Below, in pieces: positions 1-7,696 of a stretch of 9,703 nucleotides of DNA. The notes under the pieces were generated by a model. The model had not been told where the DNA came from. It did not search any database and worked only from the letters and a program-made list of their open reading frames with translations. Source of the DNA: Gammaproteobacteria bacterium (lineage in GTDB: Bacteria > Pseudomonadota > Gammaproteobacteria > Methylococcales > Methylomonadaceae). The DNA lies in the NCBI GenBank assembly GCA_024511045.1, contig JANEMG010000063.1, forward strand, positions 1 through 9,703, in the 5' to 3' direction. Both the position numbers and the translations under genes were made by a program. Each line of letters starts with the position of its first letter. The stretch's first letter is position 1.

Positions 1-664
1 ATAAGAGACAGCTGCTGCCCTGCTGATGCAGCGGATATTGAAAACCGCGCAGCATTCTTTCAGTATGATCACGGGTCGGCGCCGGCTCGACGACACTGGT
101 TTCGCCATCGGCATAGAGACCTGCCAGCAACAGGCAGGATTTCACCTGGGCACTGGCCACCGGCATCTCATAGGACAATCCCGTCAATTTGCCGCTGCCG
201 CTGATATGCAACGGCGCCGTGCCCGCTTCCGTAGCCTCGATTTTCGCACCCATCCGGGTCAAGGGCGTGATGACGCGGCGCATGGGCCGGGACGACAAGG
301 AAGCATCGCCGGTCAATGTCACGGAAAAATCCTGACCCGCCAGCAATCCGGCCAGCAGACGCATGGAGGTCCCGGAATTGCCCAGGTCCAGAGGTCCCTG
401 CGGAGCCTGCAGGCCGTGCAGGCCGACACCATGCACGACAACCTCCCCCTGCACGGGACCTTCGATTTCGACGCCCATGTCGCGGAACGCCCGCAGCGTC
501 GCCAGGGCATCCTCGCCTTCCAGGAAACCCCGGATGCGGGTCACGCCTTCGGCAATGGAGCCGAGAATGATGGACCGGTGGGATATGGATTTATCGCCAG
601 GGACCCGTGCCTCGCCGTGCAGAACACCACCCGGCTGCACCCGAAATGTTATCGCTTTGGACAT
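1..664 (-). CDS. aroA: 3-phosphoshikimate 1-carboxyvinyltransferase (EPSP synthase), N-terminal part, cut by the window edge
   Basis: This enzyme joins shikimate-3-phosphate and phosphoenolpyruvate to make EPSP, the sixth step of the cytoplasmic shikimate pathway. The start ATG lies 2 nt after the tyrA stop and 221 codons are visible; a full protein is about 430-440 residues, so roughly half is missing at the left edge. Visible family motifs are PGDKSISHR (residues 22-30, with the substrate-binding Lys25), FLEGED (47-52), LDLGNSGTSMRLL (92-104), GDASLSSRPMRRV (119-131), SAQVKS (171-176) and TRDHTERML (197-205). These resemble the Agrobacterium CP4 and Bacillus type more than E. coli AroA, which has GNAGTAMRP; the CP4 alanine in the GNA-A motif is absent here (Gly98). 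No Shine-Dalgarno is visible before the start, so translational coupling to tyrA is likely. The frame is intact to base 1. Confidence 0.96.
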   Translation of the reverse strand, partial: MSKAITFRVQPGGVLHGEARVPGDKSISHRSIILGSIAEGVTRIRGFLEGEDALATLRAFRDMGVEIEGPVQGEVVVHGVGLHGLQAPQGPLDLGNSGTSMRLLAGLLAGQDFSVTLTGDASLSSRPMRRVITPLTRMGAKIEATEAGTAPLHISGSGKLTGLSYEMPVASAQVKSCLLLAGLYADGETSVVEPAPTRDHTERMLRGFQYPLHQQGSSCLL

Positions 665-666
665 AA

Positions 667-1542
667 TTATTTTTCGATTTGATCTAGAAAGCGCTGCCGC
701 GCCTGGTTAGCATAAGTGAACAGTTCGAACAGCGTGCCGCTGTCCTGATTCTCCAACATCTGTACTATCCCCGCCAGCCGGTCCTGCAGCTCCTCGAGCA
801 GCGGCACGATCTCCTGGCTGTTGGCCAGACAGATATCCCGCCACATGGTGGGATCGCTGGAGGCAATGCGGGTAAAATCCTTGAAGCCGCCGGCGGCATA
901 CTGGAATATCTCGATTTGTTCGTCTTTCTTTCCCAGCATTTCCACCAGGGAAAATGCCAGAATGTGAGGAATGTGACTGGTTGCAGCCAGCACCGCATCG
1001 TGGTGTCCGGCCGGCATCGACGCCACCGATGAACCCAGCTGCTCCCAAAACTCCTGTACAGCGGTCAATGCCTGCAGCGAATTGTCCGGCAGCGGTGTGA
1101 TGATCAGGCGTTTGTCCTGAAAAAGATCGGGATCCGCCGCATCCACACCGCTGTTTTCGGAACCGGCGATGGGATGCGCCGGCACGAAATTGGCCGGCAC
1201 CTTGCCAAACACTTTTTTTGCCGCGGCAATGACGCTGCCCTTGGTGCTGCCGGTGTCGGTATAGATGGCCGTGTCGGACCAGTGTTTCTCCAGCTCTGCC
1301 AGCACCGCCTCGATCGCGCCCACCGGCGTCGCGATGACGATGTAGTCCGCATCCTGTACCGCGCTTCCGGGATCGTAGTGATACGCATCGATGATACCCA
1401 GCTGTCTTGCCCGTTGCAGGTTCTCGAGATCTTCCCGCCTGCCCAGCGCGACGATCTGCCTGCAAAGACGGCGTTTGCGTGCGGCACTGGCCACGGAACC
1501 ACCGATCAGCCCGACACCGACAATGCAAAGTTTATTGAACAT
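667..1542 (-). CDS. tyrA: Prephenate dehydrogenase (tyrosine biosynthesis)
   Basis: Oxidatively decarboxylates prephenate to 4-hydroxyphenylpyruvate, the committed step to tyrosine; cytoplasmic. The 291-residue length is normal for a single-domain TyrA without chorismate mutase or ACT domain. A Rossmann glycine motif GVGLIGGS lies at residues 9-16, followed by ATPVGA (71-76), DTGSTKG (96-102), the catalytic-histidine motif PAHPIAGSE (121-129, His123) and the helical dimerisation domain with ATSHIPH (187-193) and GGFKDFTRIASSDPTMW (218-234). The second Rossmann strand ends in LGRRE (33-37) with no acidic residue where NAD-specific enzymes usually carry Asp, which hints at NADP use (inference). 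The ATG overlaps the end of hisC by 11 nt, and aroA begins 2 nt after the stop. In Pseudomonas the tyrA and aroA counterparts are fused; here they are separate. Confidence 0.96.
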   Translation of the reverse strand: MFNKLCIVGVGLIGGSVASAARKRRLCRQIVALGRREDLENLQRARQLGIIDAYHYDPGSAVQDADYIVIATPVGAIEAVLAELEKHWSDTAIYTDTGSTKGSVIAAAKKVFGKVPANFVPAHPIAGSENSGVDAADPDLFQDKRLIITPLPDNSLQALTAVQEFWEQLGSSVASMPAGHHDAVLAATSHIPHILAFSLVEMLGKKDEQIEIFQYAAGGFKDFTRIASSDPTMWRDICLANSQEIVPLLEELQDRLAGIVQMLENQDSGTLFELFTYANQARQRFLDQIEK

Positions 1543-2647
1543 CGTTCAGGACGTCTCGCAGCGCATCGAGAAACAACCGGTTTTCCTGCTCCCTGCCGAT
1601 ACTGATGCGCAAATGGTTGGGCAGCTGGTAATTCGCCACCGGCCTGACGATGACCCCGCGCCGCAGCAGGGCCTGATAAACAGGCTCCGCGGGCCGCCGC
1701 AGATCGACGCTGATGAAATTGCCCACCGAAGGAATCCACTCCAGGCCCAGTTCCGTGAAACCCTGCATCAGCTGCTGCATGCCGGCAGCATTCACTTCCA
1801 GCGTGTGCTGCAGGTGCTGCGCATCCTTCAATGCCGCTTCCGCCACCACCAGCGCCAGGGCGTTGTTGTTGAAAGGCTGGCACACACGGTTCAACAGCCC
1901 GGCCATCTCCGGGCTGGACAGGCTGTAGCCGATGCGTAGTCCTGCCAGTCCATAGGCCTTGGAAAAGGTCCGGGTGATGATCAGATTGGGGCAATCATCC
2001 AGCCATGCCAGACTGTCGGGATAATCCTGCTTCTGCACATATTCGTAATAGGCTTCATCGAGTACGCAGACGACATGCTCCGGCAGTCCCTGGACAAAAT
2101 CCAGCAGCTCCCGCCCGGGGAGGTAGGTGCCGGTGGGATTGTTGGGGTTGGCGATAAAGACGATGCGCGTGTCGGCATTGATCAAGGCACGCATCGCGTC
2201 CAGATCGTGGCCATGGTTTTTTGCCTTGGCGATCTTTGCCGTGGCGCCGGCCGCCTGCGTCACCAGGGGATACACGGCAAAGGCATGCCGGGAAAAAACC
2301 ACTTCCGAGGAGGTGCTCAGAAAAGTCCTTGCCAGCAGTTCCAGCAGTTCATTGGAGCCATTGCCCAGCGTGATCTGACCGGGGATCACGGCCAGCTTTT
2401 CGGCCAGGGCATTTTTCAATGCAAAACCGTTGCCATCCGGGTAGCGGGCCAGTTCCGGCAGGGCCGCCTGTATGGCATCCAGGGCCTGTTCACTGGGTCC
2501 CAGGGGGTTCTCGTTGGAGGCGAGTTTGACGATATTTTCGATGCCCAGTTCCCGCTCCAGTTCACTGATCGGTTTGCCGGGCTGGTAGGGTACCAGACCC
2601 TGCACGCCGGCTGTCGCCAGGTGGAAAATGGAGTGTTGATTGTTCAT
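1532..2647 (-). CDS. hisC: Histidinol-phosphate aminotransferase family, PLP-dependent (HisC/aromatic aminotransferase)
   Basis: A fold-type I PLP aminotransferase of 371 residues, the usual HisC length. Visible motifs are KLASNENPLGPS (41-52), RYPDGNG (68-74), GNGSNE (95-100), ANPNNPTG (166-173), DEAYYEY (197-203), TFSKAYGLAGLRIGY (227-241, PLP lysine Lys230) and the phosphate/carboxylate-binding RISIG near the C terminus. HisC enzymes transaminate imidazole-acetol phosphate; many also act on phenylpyruvate, 4-hydroxyphenylpyruvate or arogenate. Sitting between pheA and tyrA, away from other his genes, this copy (HisC2-like) may mainly serve Phe/Tyr synthesis; that is inference from context. 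The ATG at 2647 lacks a clear Shine-Dalgarno; the preceding 32-nt gap contains a T8 tract (see the terminator-like entry). It overlaps tyrA by 11 nt. Confidence 0.93.
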   Translation of the reverse strand: MNNQHSIFHLATAGVQGLVPYQPGKPISELERELGIENIVKLASNENPLGPSEQALDAIQAALPELARYPDGNGFALKNALAEKLAVIPGQITLGNGSNELLELLARTFLSTSSEVVFSRHAFAVYPLVTQAAGATAKIAKAKNHGHDLDAMRALINADTRIVFIANPNNPTGTYLPGRELLDFVQGLPEHVVCVLDEAYYEYVQKQDYPDSLAWLDDCPNLIITRTFSKAYGLAGLRIGYSLSSPEMAGLLNRVCQPFNNNALALVVAEAALKDAQHLQHTLEVNAAGMQQLMQGFTELGLEWIPSVGNFISVDLRRPAEPVYQALLRRGVIVRPVANYQLPNHLRISIGREQENRLFLDALRDVLNDVQ

Positions 2648-2661
2648 AGCAAAGACCGGTG

Positions 2662-2688
2662 AAAAAAAATCCGCGCTGCTTACAGCAC
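2662..2688 (-). terminator. Terminator-like hairpin plus T8 tract at the pheA-hisC junction
   Basis: Read on the minus strand, GTGCTG (2688-2683), loop TAAG, CAGCGC (2678-2673) form a 6-bp stem with one G-T pair. The loop contains the pheA stop codon. Three bases (GGA) follow, then eight consecutive T (2669-2662). This has the layout of a short intrinsic terminator, though the stem is weak. hisC starts only 14 nt further on, and I see no good promoter between, so it would at most reduce read-through into hisC-tyrA-aroA. Confidence 0.4.
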
Positions 2689-3765
2689 CGCCTTGGGGTA
2701 GGAGCCGAGCACCTTCAGCAGATTGACCTTGCTGCGCAGTTCATCCAAAGCCTTGCTGACCGCCGGATCCTGACAATGGCCGTTGATGTCGATAAAAAAC
2801 ACATAGTCCCAGATACCCTGACGGGATGGCCGTGATTCGATGCGCGTCAGGCTGATGCCGTTTTCGGCAAAGGGCTTGAGAATGTCGTGCAGGGCTCCGG
2901 GCTTGTTGCCCGTGGATACCAGCAGTGAAGTCTTGTCGTTGCCGGTGCTGGCCGCTGCCTGGTGACCGATGATCAGGAAGCGGGTGGTATTGTCCACCTG
3001 GTCTTCGATATTTCTTTCTAGAATGTGCAACTGGTAAAGATCCGCAGCAACCTCGCCGGCAATGGCAGCGGTATTGGCGCGTGCAGCAGCCAGCCTGGCC
3101 GCCTCGGCATTACTGTCCACGGCGGTGCGTTTTACGTCCGGCAGGTTTTTGTCCAGCCATTTCCGGCACTGGGCAAGCGACTGCTGATGAGAAAAAACCT
3201 CGTTGATCTCTGACAGACTGCCGACATTGCCCATCAGATTGTGCTGGATCCTGACCTCCACTTCACCGCAGATCTGCAACGGGGAAATGGTGAAACGATC
3301 CAGGGTATTGCTGATCATGCCTTCGGTGGAATTTTCCACCGGCACCACGCCAAACTGACACTGCCTGTTTTCCACCATCCTGAAAATGTCGTCGATCGTG
3401 GCTGCCGGCATGACCTGCGCGGCATGCCCGAAATGCTTGAAGGCCGCCTGCTGGGTAAAGGTGCCTTCCGGCCCCAGATAGGCAACCTGCACCGGTTTTT
3501 CCAGGGCCAGGCAGGCAGACATCAATTCGCGGAAGAAGCGGGCTACCGTGTCATTTGCCAGCGGCCCCCGATTCAGATCCTGAATGCGCCGCAACACCAG
3601 GGCTTCCCGGTCCGGACGATAAAAACAGTCATTTTCACCGGCAGCCATCTTGGTTTTCGCGACATCCACGGCGATGCTGGCCCGCTGGTTGATCAGCTCC
3701 AGGATCTGTTGATCGATGGCATCGATTTTTTTTCGCAATTCCGAGAGTGGAGCGACAGATGTCAT
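2680..3765 (-). CDS. pheA: Bifunctional chorismate mutase / prephenate dehydratase (P-protein)
   Basis: Converts chorismate to prephenate and then to phenylpyruvate, the route to phenylalanine; cytoplasmic. With the ATG at 3765 the protein has 361 residues, the usual P-protein length. The AroQ-type chorismate mutase domain spans about residues 5-90 (LSELRKKIDAIDQQILELI near 7-25). The dehydratase domain follows from about residue 94 with YLGPEGTF (96-103), PVENSTEG (142-149) and the catalytic TRF (261-263). A C-terminal ACT domain (about 280-361) carries GALHDIL and ESRP, the residues that bind phenylalanine in feedback-inhibited relatives, so end-product inhibition is expected. The open frame extends upstream to a TTG at 3819 (18 extra codons), but the ATG directly precedes the conserved domain and was preferred. 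Its Shine-Dalgarno is weak (GGA about 9-11 nt upstream). A run of eight A (3733-3726) encodes Lys-Lys in the mutase domain. Confidence 0.95.
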   Translation of the reverse strand: MTSVAPLSELRKKIDAIDQQILELINQRASIAVDVAKTKMAAGENDCFYRPDREALVLRRIQDLNRGPLANDTVARFFRELMSACLALEKPVQVAYLGPEGTFTQQAAFKHFGHAAQVMPAATIDDIFRMVENRQCQFGVVPVENSTEGMISNTLDRFTISPLQICGEVEVRIQHNLMGNVGSLSEINEVFSHQQSLAQCRKWLDKNLPDVKRTAVDSNAEAARLAAARANTAAIAGEVAADLYQLHILERNIEDQVDNTTRFLIIGHQAAASTGNDKTSLLVSTGNKPGALHDILKPFAENGISLTRIESRPSRQGIWDYVFFIDINGHCQDPAVSKALDELRSKVNLLKVLGSYPKAVL

Positions 3766-3911
3766 GGCGGCAATCCAGAATGATTTATTGGCTTTCTTGG
3801 TTAGCGTCTCAAACAGCAAAAGCGATTGGCTGTTTTATTCATCATCAATGGCTTGTGGCTATTGATTATGTCGGCACGTCCCTGCGCCGGATCAGTGCCC
3901 GTCATTTACTC
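3766..3911. other. serC-pheA intergenic region with weak inverted repeats
   Basis: This is the largest gap inside the aromatic cluster (146 nt). It contains two small inverted repeats: AAACAGC/GCTGTTT (3811-3817 and 3829-3835, 11-nt loop) and ATCAAT/ATTGAT flanking two GGCT copies (about 3843-3865). Neither is followed by a T-tract on the minus strand. A CATAAT that could be a -10 for pheA is present near 3864-3869, but no acceptable -35 is found at normal spacing. The gap could carry a weak internal promoter or leader for pheA; nothing decisive is visible. Confidence 0.3.
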
Positions 3912-4991
3912 TTAATGGGTACGCTCGAATTCGGCCATATACTGGATCAGAGCGTCCACCCCTTCCTCCGGCATGGCATTATAGATGCTGGCGCGCATCC
4001 CGCCAACGGAACGATGGCCCTTCAGGGCATGCAGACCGTTCGCTTCCGCCTGCGCCAGAAACGCACTGTCCAGGCTGGCATCCGCCAGAATGAACGGCAC
4101 ATTCATCCGGGAACGGCATTGCCGCTGCACCGGATTGTGATACAGCGAAGAGGCATCGATGGCCTGATACAGCTTGTCCGCCTTGGCGATATTGCGCCGT
4201 TCCATGGCGGCAATGCCGCCCAGCCTTTCCAGCCACTGCAGCACCAGCCCCACCAGATACCAGTTGTAGGTGGGCGGCGTGTTCAGCATGGAACCGTTCT
4301 TGACCTGCTGGGCATAATTGAAGACGCTGGGCACCCGCTGGTCGGCATTGTCCAGCAAATCCTCGCGCACCACCACCACGGTCACGCCGGCAGGCCCCAT
4401 GTTTTTCTGGGTGCCGGCATAGAGCAAGGCAAAACGACTGACATCCACCTCCCGGGACAGAATATTGGACGACATGTCGGCGACCAGCGGCAGGCCTGCG
4501 GCATCGGGAATATCCTGAAATTCCACGCCATGAATGGTTTCATTGGGGGTATAGTGCAAATAGGCCGCATCGGTGTCGATCCGCCATTCCGCACGGTCGG
4601 GAATGCTGGTGAAATTGTCCTCCGCCGAACTGGCTGCAACATTCACCTGACAGTATTTTTTCGCTTCCTTGATGGCCTTGCCCGACCAGGCGCCGGTATT
4701 GACATAACTGGCTTTGCTCCTGCCTCCCAGCAGATTCTGGGGTATCATCGCGAACTGTGCCGTCGCTCCACCCTGCAAAAACAGAATGCGGTAATTGTCC
4801 GGCACCGCCAGAAGCTTTCTGAAATCGGCCTCCAGTTGTTCGGCAATGGCGGAAAACTGTTTGCCGCGATGGCTCATTTCCATTACCGACATGCCGCTGC
4901 CACGCCAGTCCAAAAGCTCTTCCCGAGCCTGCTCGAGCACCTCCAGCGGCAACATGGAAGGTCCGGCGCTGAAATTATAAATCCGTGACAT
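3912..4991 (-). CDS. serC: Phosphoserine aminotransferase
   Basis: A PLP enzyme that transaminates 3-phosphohydroxypyruvate to phosphoserine (serine synthesis) and, in gammaproteobacteria, the analogous 4-phosphoerythronate derivative in PLP synthesis; cytoplasmic. At 359 residues it matches the family length. Motifs include NFSAGPSMLP (6-15), MEMSHRG (37-43), LFLQGGATAQF (70-80), YVNTGAWS (96-103), ADMSSNILSR (171-180) and YAGTQKNMGPAG (191-202) with the PLP lysine Lys196; SVGGMRAS near the C terminus also fits. The ATG follows the gyrA stop by 2 nt, with a GGAG about 10 nt upstream inside the end of gyrA. The tight spacing indicates co-transcription with gyrA. The frame is intact. Confidence 0.97.
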   Translation of the reverse strand: MSRIYNFSAGPSMLPLEVLEQAREELLDWRGSGMSVMEMSHRGKQFSAIAEQLEADFRKLLAVPDNYRILFLQGGATAQFAMIPQNLLGGRSKASYVNTGAWSGKAIKEAKKYCQVNVAASSAEDNFTSIPDRAEWRIDTDAAYLHYTPNETIHGVEFQDIPDAAGLPLVADMSSNILSREVDVSRFALLYAGTQKNMGPAGVTVVVVREDLLDNADQRVPSVFNYAQQVKNGSMLNTPPTYNWYLVGLVLQWLERLGGIAAMERRNIAKADKLYQAIDASSLYHNPVQRQCRSRMNVPFILADASLDSAFLAQAEANGLHALKGHRSVGGMRASIYNAMPEEGVDALIQYMAEFERTH

Positions 4992-4993
4992 AG

Positions 4994-7588
4994 TTATTGT
5001 TCTCCAGTTTCGTTGTTTGGCAAGGGCTGGTCATCGCCATTTTTCTGTTCGTCATCGAACAACATTTCGATACGGTCGACGCCCACTACCCGTTCATTTC
5101 TTCCCAGTTTGATAATCGTGACGCCCTGGGTGTTTCTGCCCAGCACGGAAATTTCATCCACGCGGGTCCTGACCAGGGTGCCTGCATCGGTGATCAACAT
5201 GATTTCATCCCGATCGGAAACCAGCACCGTCCCGACGAGGTTGCCGTTGCGCTTCGAGGTCTGGATCGCGATCACGCCCTGTCCGCCGCGCTTGTGTACG
5301 GGAAATTCATCCAGGCGGGTGCGTTTGCCAAAACCGTTTTCGGTAATGATCAGCACGGTCCCCTCGGTGGAAATGATCAGGGAGATGACGCGCTGGCCTT
5401 CCTGCAGACGAATGCCCCTGACGCCGGCAGCCATTCTGCCCATGGAGCGCACATCGCTTTCCGGAAAGCAGACCGCCTTGCCGGAACTGCTGAACAACAG
5501 TACCTGCTGTTTGCCGTCGGTAATTGCGACACCCACCAGACGATCGTTGTCCTTCAGGTCGATGGCAATCTTGCCATTACTGCGCTGCCGTTGGAATTCC
5601 TTCAGCGGCGTCTTTTTCACGGTGCCTGCCTCGGTGGCCATGAACACATACTGGTTTGCACTGTACTCCCGAACCGGCAGCATGGCGTTGATGCGCTCCC
5701 CCTGCTCCAGCGGCAGCAGATTGATAAAGGGCTTGCCGCGCGCAGCCCGGCTGGCGACCGGCAATTGATAGACCTTCAACCAGTAGACCTTGCCCAGACT
5801 GGAAAAGCACAGAATGGTGTCATGGGTGTTGGCGATGATCAGCTTCTCGACGTAATCCTCTTCCTTGGTCGCCGTGGCCGATTTGCCGCGGCCTCCACGA
5901 CGCTGGGCCTTGTAGGCATCCAGCGGCTGGGATTTGACGTAGCCGGTATGGGACATGGTCACCACCATATCTTCCTCGGTGATCAGGTCTTCGGCGGAAA
6001 GATCCAGAAAGTCGGGCAGGATTTCCGTGCGCCTGGCATCGTTGAACTGTTCCCTGACGGCGTGCAGTTCCTCCGTGATCACCTCCATCAGCCGGGTGTC
6101 GCTGGCCAGAATATGCAGGTAACCATCGATCTGCTCCAGCAACTGCTTGTATTCATCGACGATCTTGTCCTGTTCGAGACCAGTCAGGCGGTGCAGACGC
6201 AGGTCCAGGATGGCCTGGGCCTGCACTTCGGAAAGCCGATATTCGCCGTCGTGCATGCCGAATTCCGGCGCCAGGTCTTCCGGGCGGGAACGCGTGGTAT
6301 CGGCCCGATCCAGCAATGCGGAGACAAGACCGGGATCCCAGCGCCTGGCCAGCAGCTTCTGCTTCGCTTCCGCCGGCGTCGCCGCGGTCTTGATCATGTC
6401 GATCATTGCGTCGATATTCGCCAGGGCGATTGCCAGGCCTTCCAGCACGTGGGCGCGCTCCCTGGCCTTGCGCAGATTGTAGATGGTTCTGCGGGTGACG
6501 ATCTCGCGGCGATGATGGATAAAGGCCTGCAGGATTTCCTTGAGATTCAGCAGCCGTGGCCGGCCGTCGATCAGCGCCACCATGTTGATGCCGAACACGG
6601 TCTGCAATTGCGTGTGCTTGTAGAGATTGTTGAGGATAACCTCGGCCACCTCGCCGCGGCGCAATTCGATGACCATGCGCATGCCATCCTTGTCCGATTC
6701 ATCGCGCAGCGCCGAAAGGCCTTCCAGCTTGCCCTCCTTGACCATTTCGGCAATTTTTTCCAGCAGTCTTGCCTTGTTCACCTGATAGGGCAGTTCGGTG
6801 ACGATGATCGCCTGCCTGTCGCTGTCACCGATGTCCTCGAAGTGACAGCGGGCACGCAGATGTATGCGCCCCCGGCCGGTCTGGTAGGCGCTGTGTATAC
6901 CAGCCGCGCCATTGATCATGGCGGCGGTGGGAAAATCGGGGCCGGGAATGTGCTGCATCAAGGCATCGATGGTGGTTTCCGGATTGTCGATCAATGCCAG
7001 ACAGGCATCGATCACTTCACCCAGGTTGTGCGGTGGTATGTTGGTCGCCATGCCCACGGCGATACCTGCCGAACCATTGATCAGCAGCGTCGGGACCTTG
7101 GTGGGGAGGACGCTGGGTTCGGATTCCGACTCGTCGTAGTTGGGGATGAAATCGACGGTTTCCCTGTCCAGGTCGGCCAGCAGCTCGTGGGCGATCTTTG
7201 CCATGCGCACTTCGGTGTAACGCATGGCGGCAGGGGAATCGCCATCCACCGACCCGAAATTGCCCTGGCCGTCGATGAGCATGTAGCGCATGGAAAAGGG
7301 CTGCGCCATGCGCACGATGGTGTCGTAGACCGCCGTGTCGCCATGGGGATGGTATTTACCGATGACATCACCGACCACGCGTGCGGACTTCTTGTAGGGC
7401 TTGTTCCAGTCATTGCCCAGTTCGCTCATGGCATAGAGCACGCGGCGATGCACCGGCTTGAGACCATCCCTGACATCGGGAAGCGCCCGCCCGACAATGA
7501 CACTCATGGCATAATCCAGGTAGGACTGCTTCATCTCGTCTTCGAGATTGACAGGAATGATTTCTTTGGCGAAGTCTGACTCTGACAT
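4994..7588 (-). CDS. gyrA: DNA gyrase subunit A
   Basis: The breakage-reunion subunit of DNA gyrase, which pairs with GyrB to introduce negative supercoils using ATP. At 864 residues it is slightly shorter than E. coli GyrA (875). The N-terminal half shows ALPDVRDGLKPVHRR (35-49), the quinolone-region stretch YHPHGDTAVYD (79-89) and the catalytic tyrosine in AMRYTE (Tyr124, E. coli Tyr122). The GyrA box QRRGGRG is at 562-568 and marks this as gyrase rather than topoisomerase IV ParC. It is followed by the C-terminal DNA-wrapping beta-pinwheel and a short acidic tail. The residue equivalent to E. coli Ser83 is Thr85 and that of Asp87 is Asp89; Thr is a common natural state, so no resistance is inferred. 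A GAGG Shine-Dalgarno lies 4 nt before the ATG. Transcription probably starts at the promoter near 7732-7760 and passes a terminator-like hairpin. Confidence 0.99.
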   Translation of the reverse strand: MSESDFAKEIIPVNLEDEMKQSYLDYAMSVIVGRALPDVRDGLKPVHRRVLYAMSELGNDWNKPYKKSARVVGDVIGKYHPHGDTAVYDTIVRMAQPFSMRYMLIDGQGNFGSVDGDSPAAMRYTEVRMAKIAHELLADLDRETVDFIPNYDESESEPSVLPTKVPTLLINGSAGIAVGMATNIPPHNLGEVIDACLALIDNPETTIDALMQHIPGPDFPTAAMINGAAGIHSAYQTGRGRIHLRARCHFEDIGDSDRQAIIVTELPYQVNKARLLEKIAEMVKEGKLEGLSALRDESDKDGMRMVIELRRGEVAEVILNNLYKHTQLQTVFGINMVALIDGRPRLLNLKEILQAFIHHRREIVTRRTIYNLRKARERAHVLEGLAIALANIDAMIDMIKTAATPAEAKQKLLARRWDPGLVSALLDRADTTRSRPEDLAPEFGMHDGEYRLSEVQAQAILDLRLHRLTGLEQDKIVDEYKQLLEQIDGYLHILASDTRLMEVITEELHAVREQFNDARRTEILPDFLDLSAEDLITEEDMVVTMSHTGYVKSQPLDAYKAQRRGGRGKSATATKEEDYVEKLIIANTHDTILCFSSLGKVYWLKVYQLPVASRAARGKPFINLLPLEQGERINAMLPVREYSANQYVFMATEAGTVKKTPLKEFQRQRSNGKIAIDLKDNDRLVGVAITDGKQQVLLFSSSGKAVCFPESDVRSMGRMAAGVRGIRLQEGQRVISLIISTEGTVLIITENGFGKRTRLDEFPVHKRGGQGVIAIQTSKRNGNLVGTVLVSDRDEIMLITDAGTLVRTRVDEISVLGRNTQGVTIIKLGRNERVVGVDRIEMLFDDEQKNGDDQPLPNNETGEQ

Positions 7589-7600
7589 TGATCCTCAAAT

Positions 7601-7652
7601 ATACAAAAGAAATGCCGGTTAGCTGTTGGGGAATTTATCAGCTAACCGGCAT
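7601..7652 (-). terminator. Perfect 14-bp terminator-like hairpin in the gyrA leader (possible attenuator)
   Basis: ATGCCGGTTAGCTG at 7612-7625 and its exact reverse complement at 7639-7652 flank a 13-nt loop. Read on the minus strand the stem is followed at once by TTTCTTTTGTATATTT, so it has the layout of an intrinsic terminator in the direction of gyrA; on the plus strand no T-tract follows. Its end is only about 15 nt before the gyrA GAGG ribosome binding site. Because the only convincing promoter is upstream (7732-7760), gyrA transcripts should contain it. It could also serve as the terminator of the upstream hydrolase operon with partial read-through. Confidence 0.7.
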
Positions 7653-7667
7653 CGCGGTTTGACCCGA

Positions 7668-7696
7668 CGCGAATGCGGCAATCCGTTCAATTCGCG
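7668..7696 (-). other. Second inverted repeat in the gyrA leader
   Basis: CGCGAAT (7668-7674) and ATTCGCG (7690-7696) form a perfect 7-bp stem with a 15-nt loop, between the gyrA promoter and the terminator-like hairpin. In between, AACCG (7659-7655, minus strand) can also pair with CGGTT (7648-7644), which belongs to the 5' arm of the terminator-like hairpin. The alternative stem is only 5 bp and would be much weaker than the 14-bp hairpin. This could be structural context for a regulatory leader or chance. Confidence 0.35.

Noticed and set aside
3726..3733. A run of eight A in the pheA coding strand as a programmed frameshift site
   Set aside because: It simply encodes Lys-Lys, and the zero frame continues through a complete normal protein; no stimulatory structure or short alternative product is suggested.
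3766..3819. Longer PheA starting at TTG 3819
   Set aside because: The extra 18 residues are not part of the chorismate mutase domain, the start codon is rare, and the ATG at 3765 gives the usual length.
3799..3845. A 14-codon open frame upstream of pheA as an attenuation leader peptide
   Set aside because: The peptide (MMNKTANRFCCLRR) has only one Phe, and no terminator with a T-tract follows, so it does not look like a pheL-type attenuator.
7322..7354. Thr at the GyrA position equivalent to E. coli Ser83 as a quinolone-resistance mutation
   Set aside because: Thr is the natural residue in many susceptible gammaproteobacteria, and the Asp87 equivalent is intact.
4997..7579. An 860-codon open frame on the plus strand opposite gyrA, and similar long frames opposite serC and aroA
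   Set aside because: They are in exact codon register with the real genes and stay open only because the real genes avoid TTA, CTA and TCA codons. The translations show no recognisable domain.
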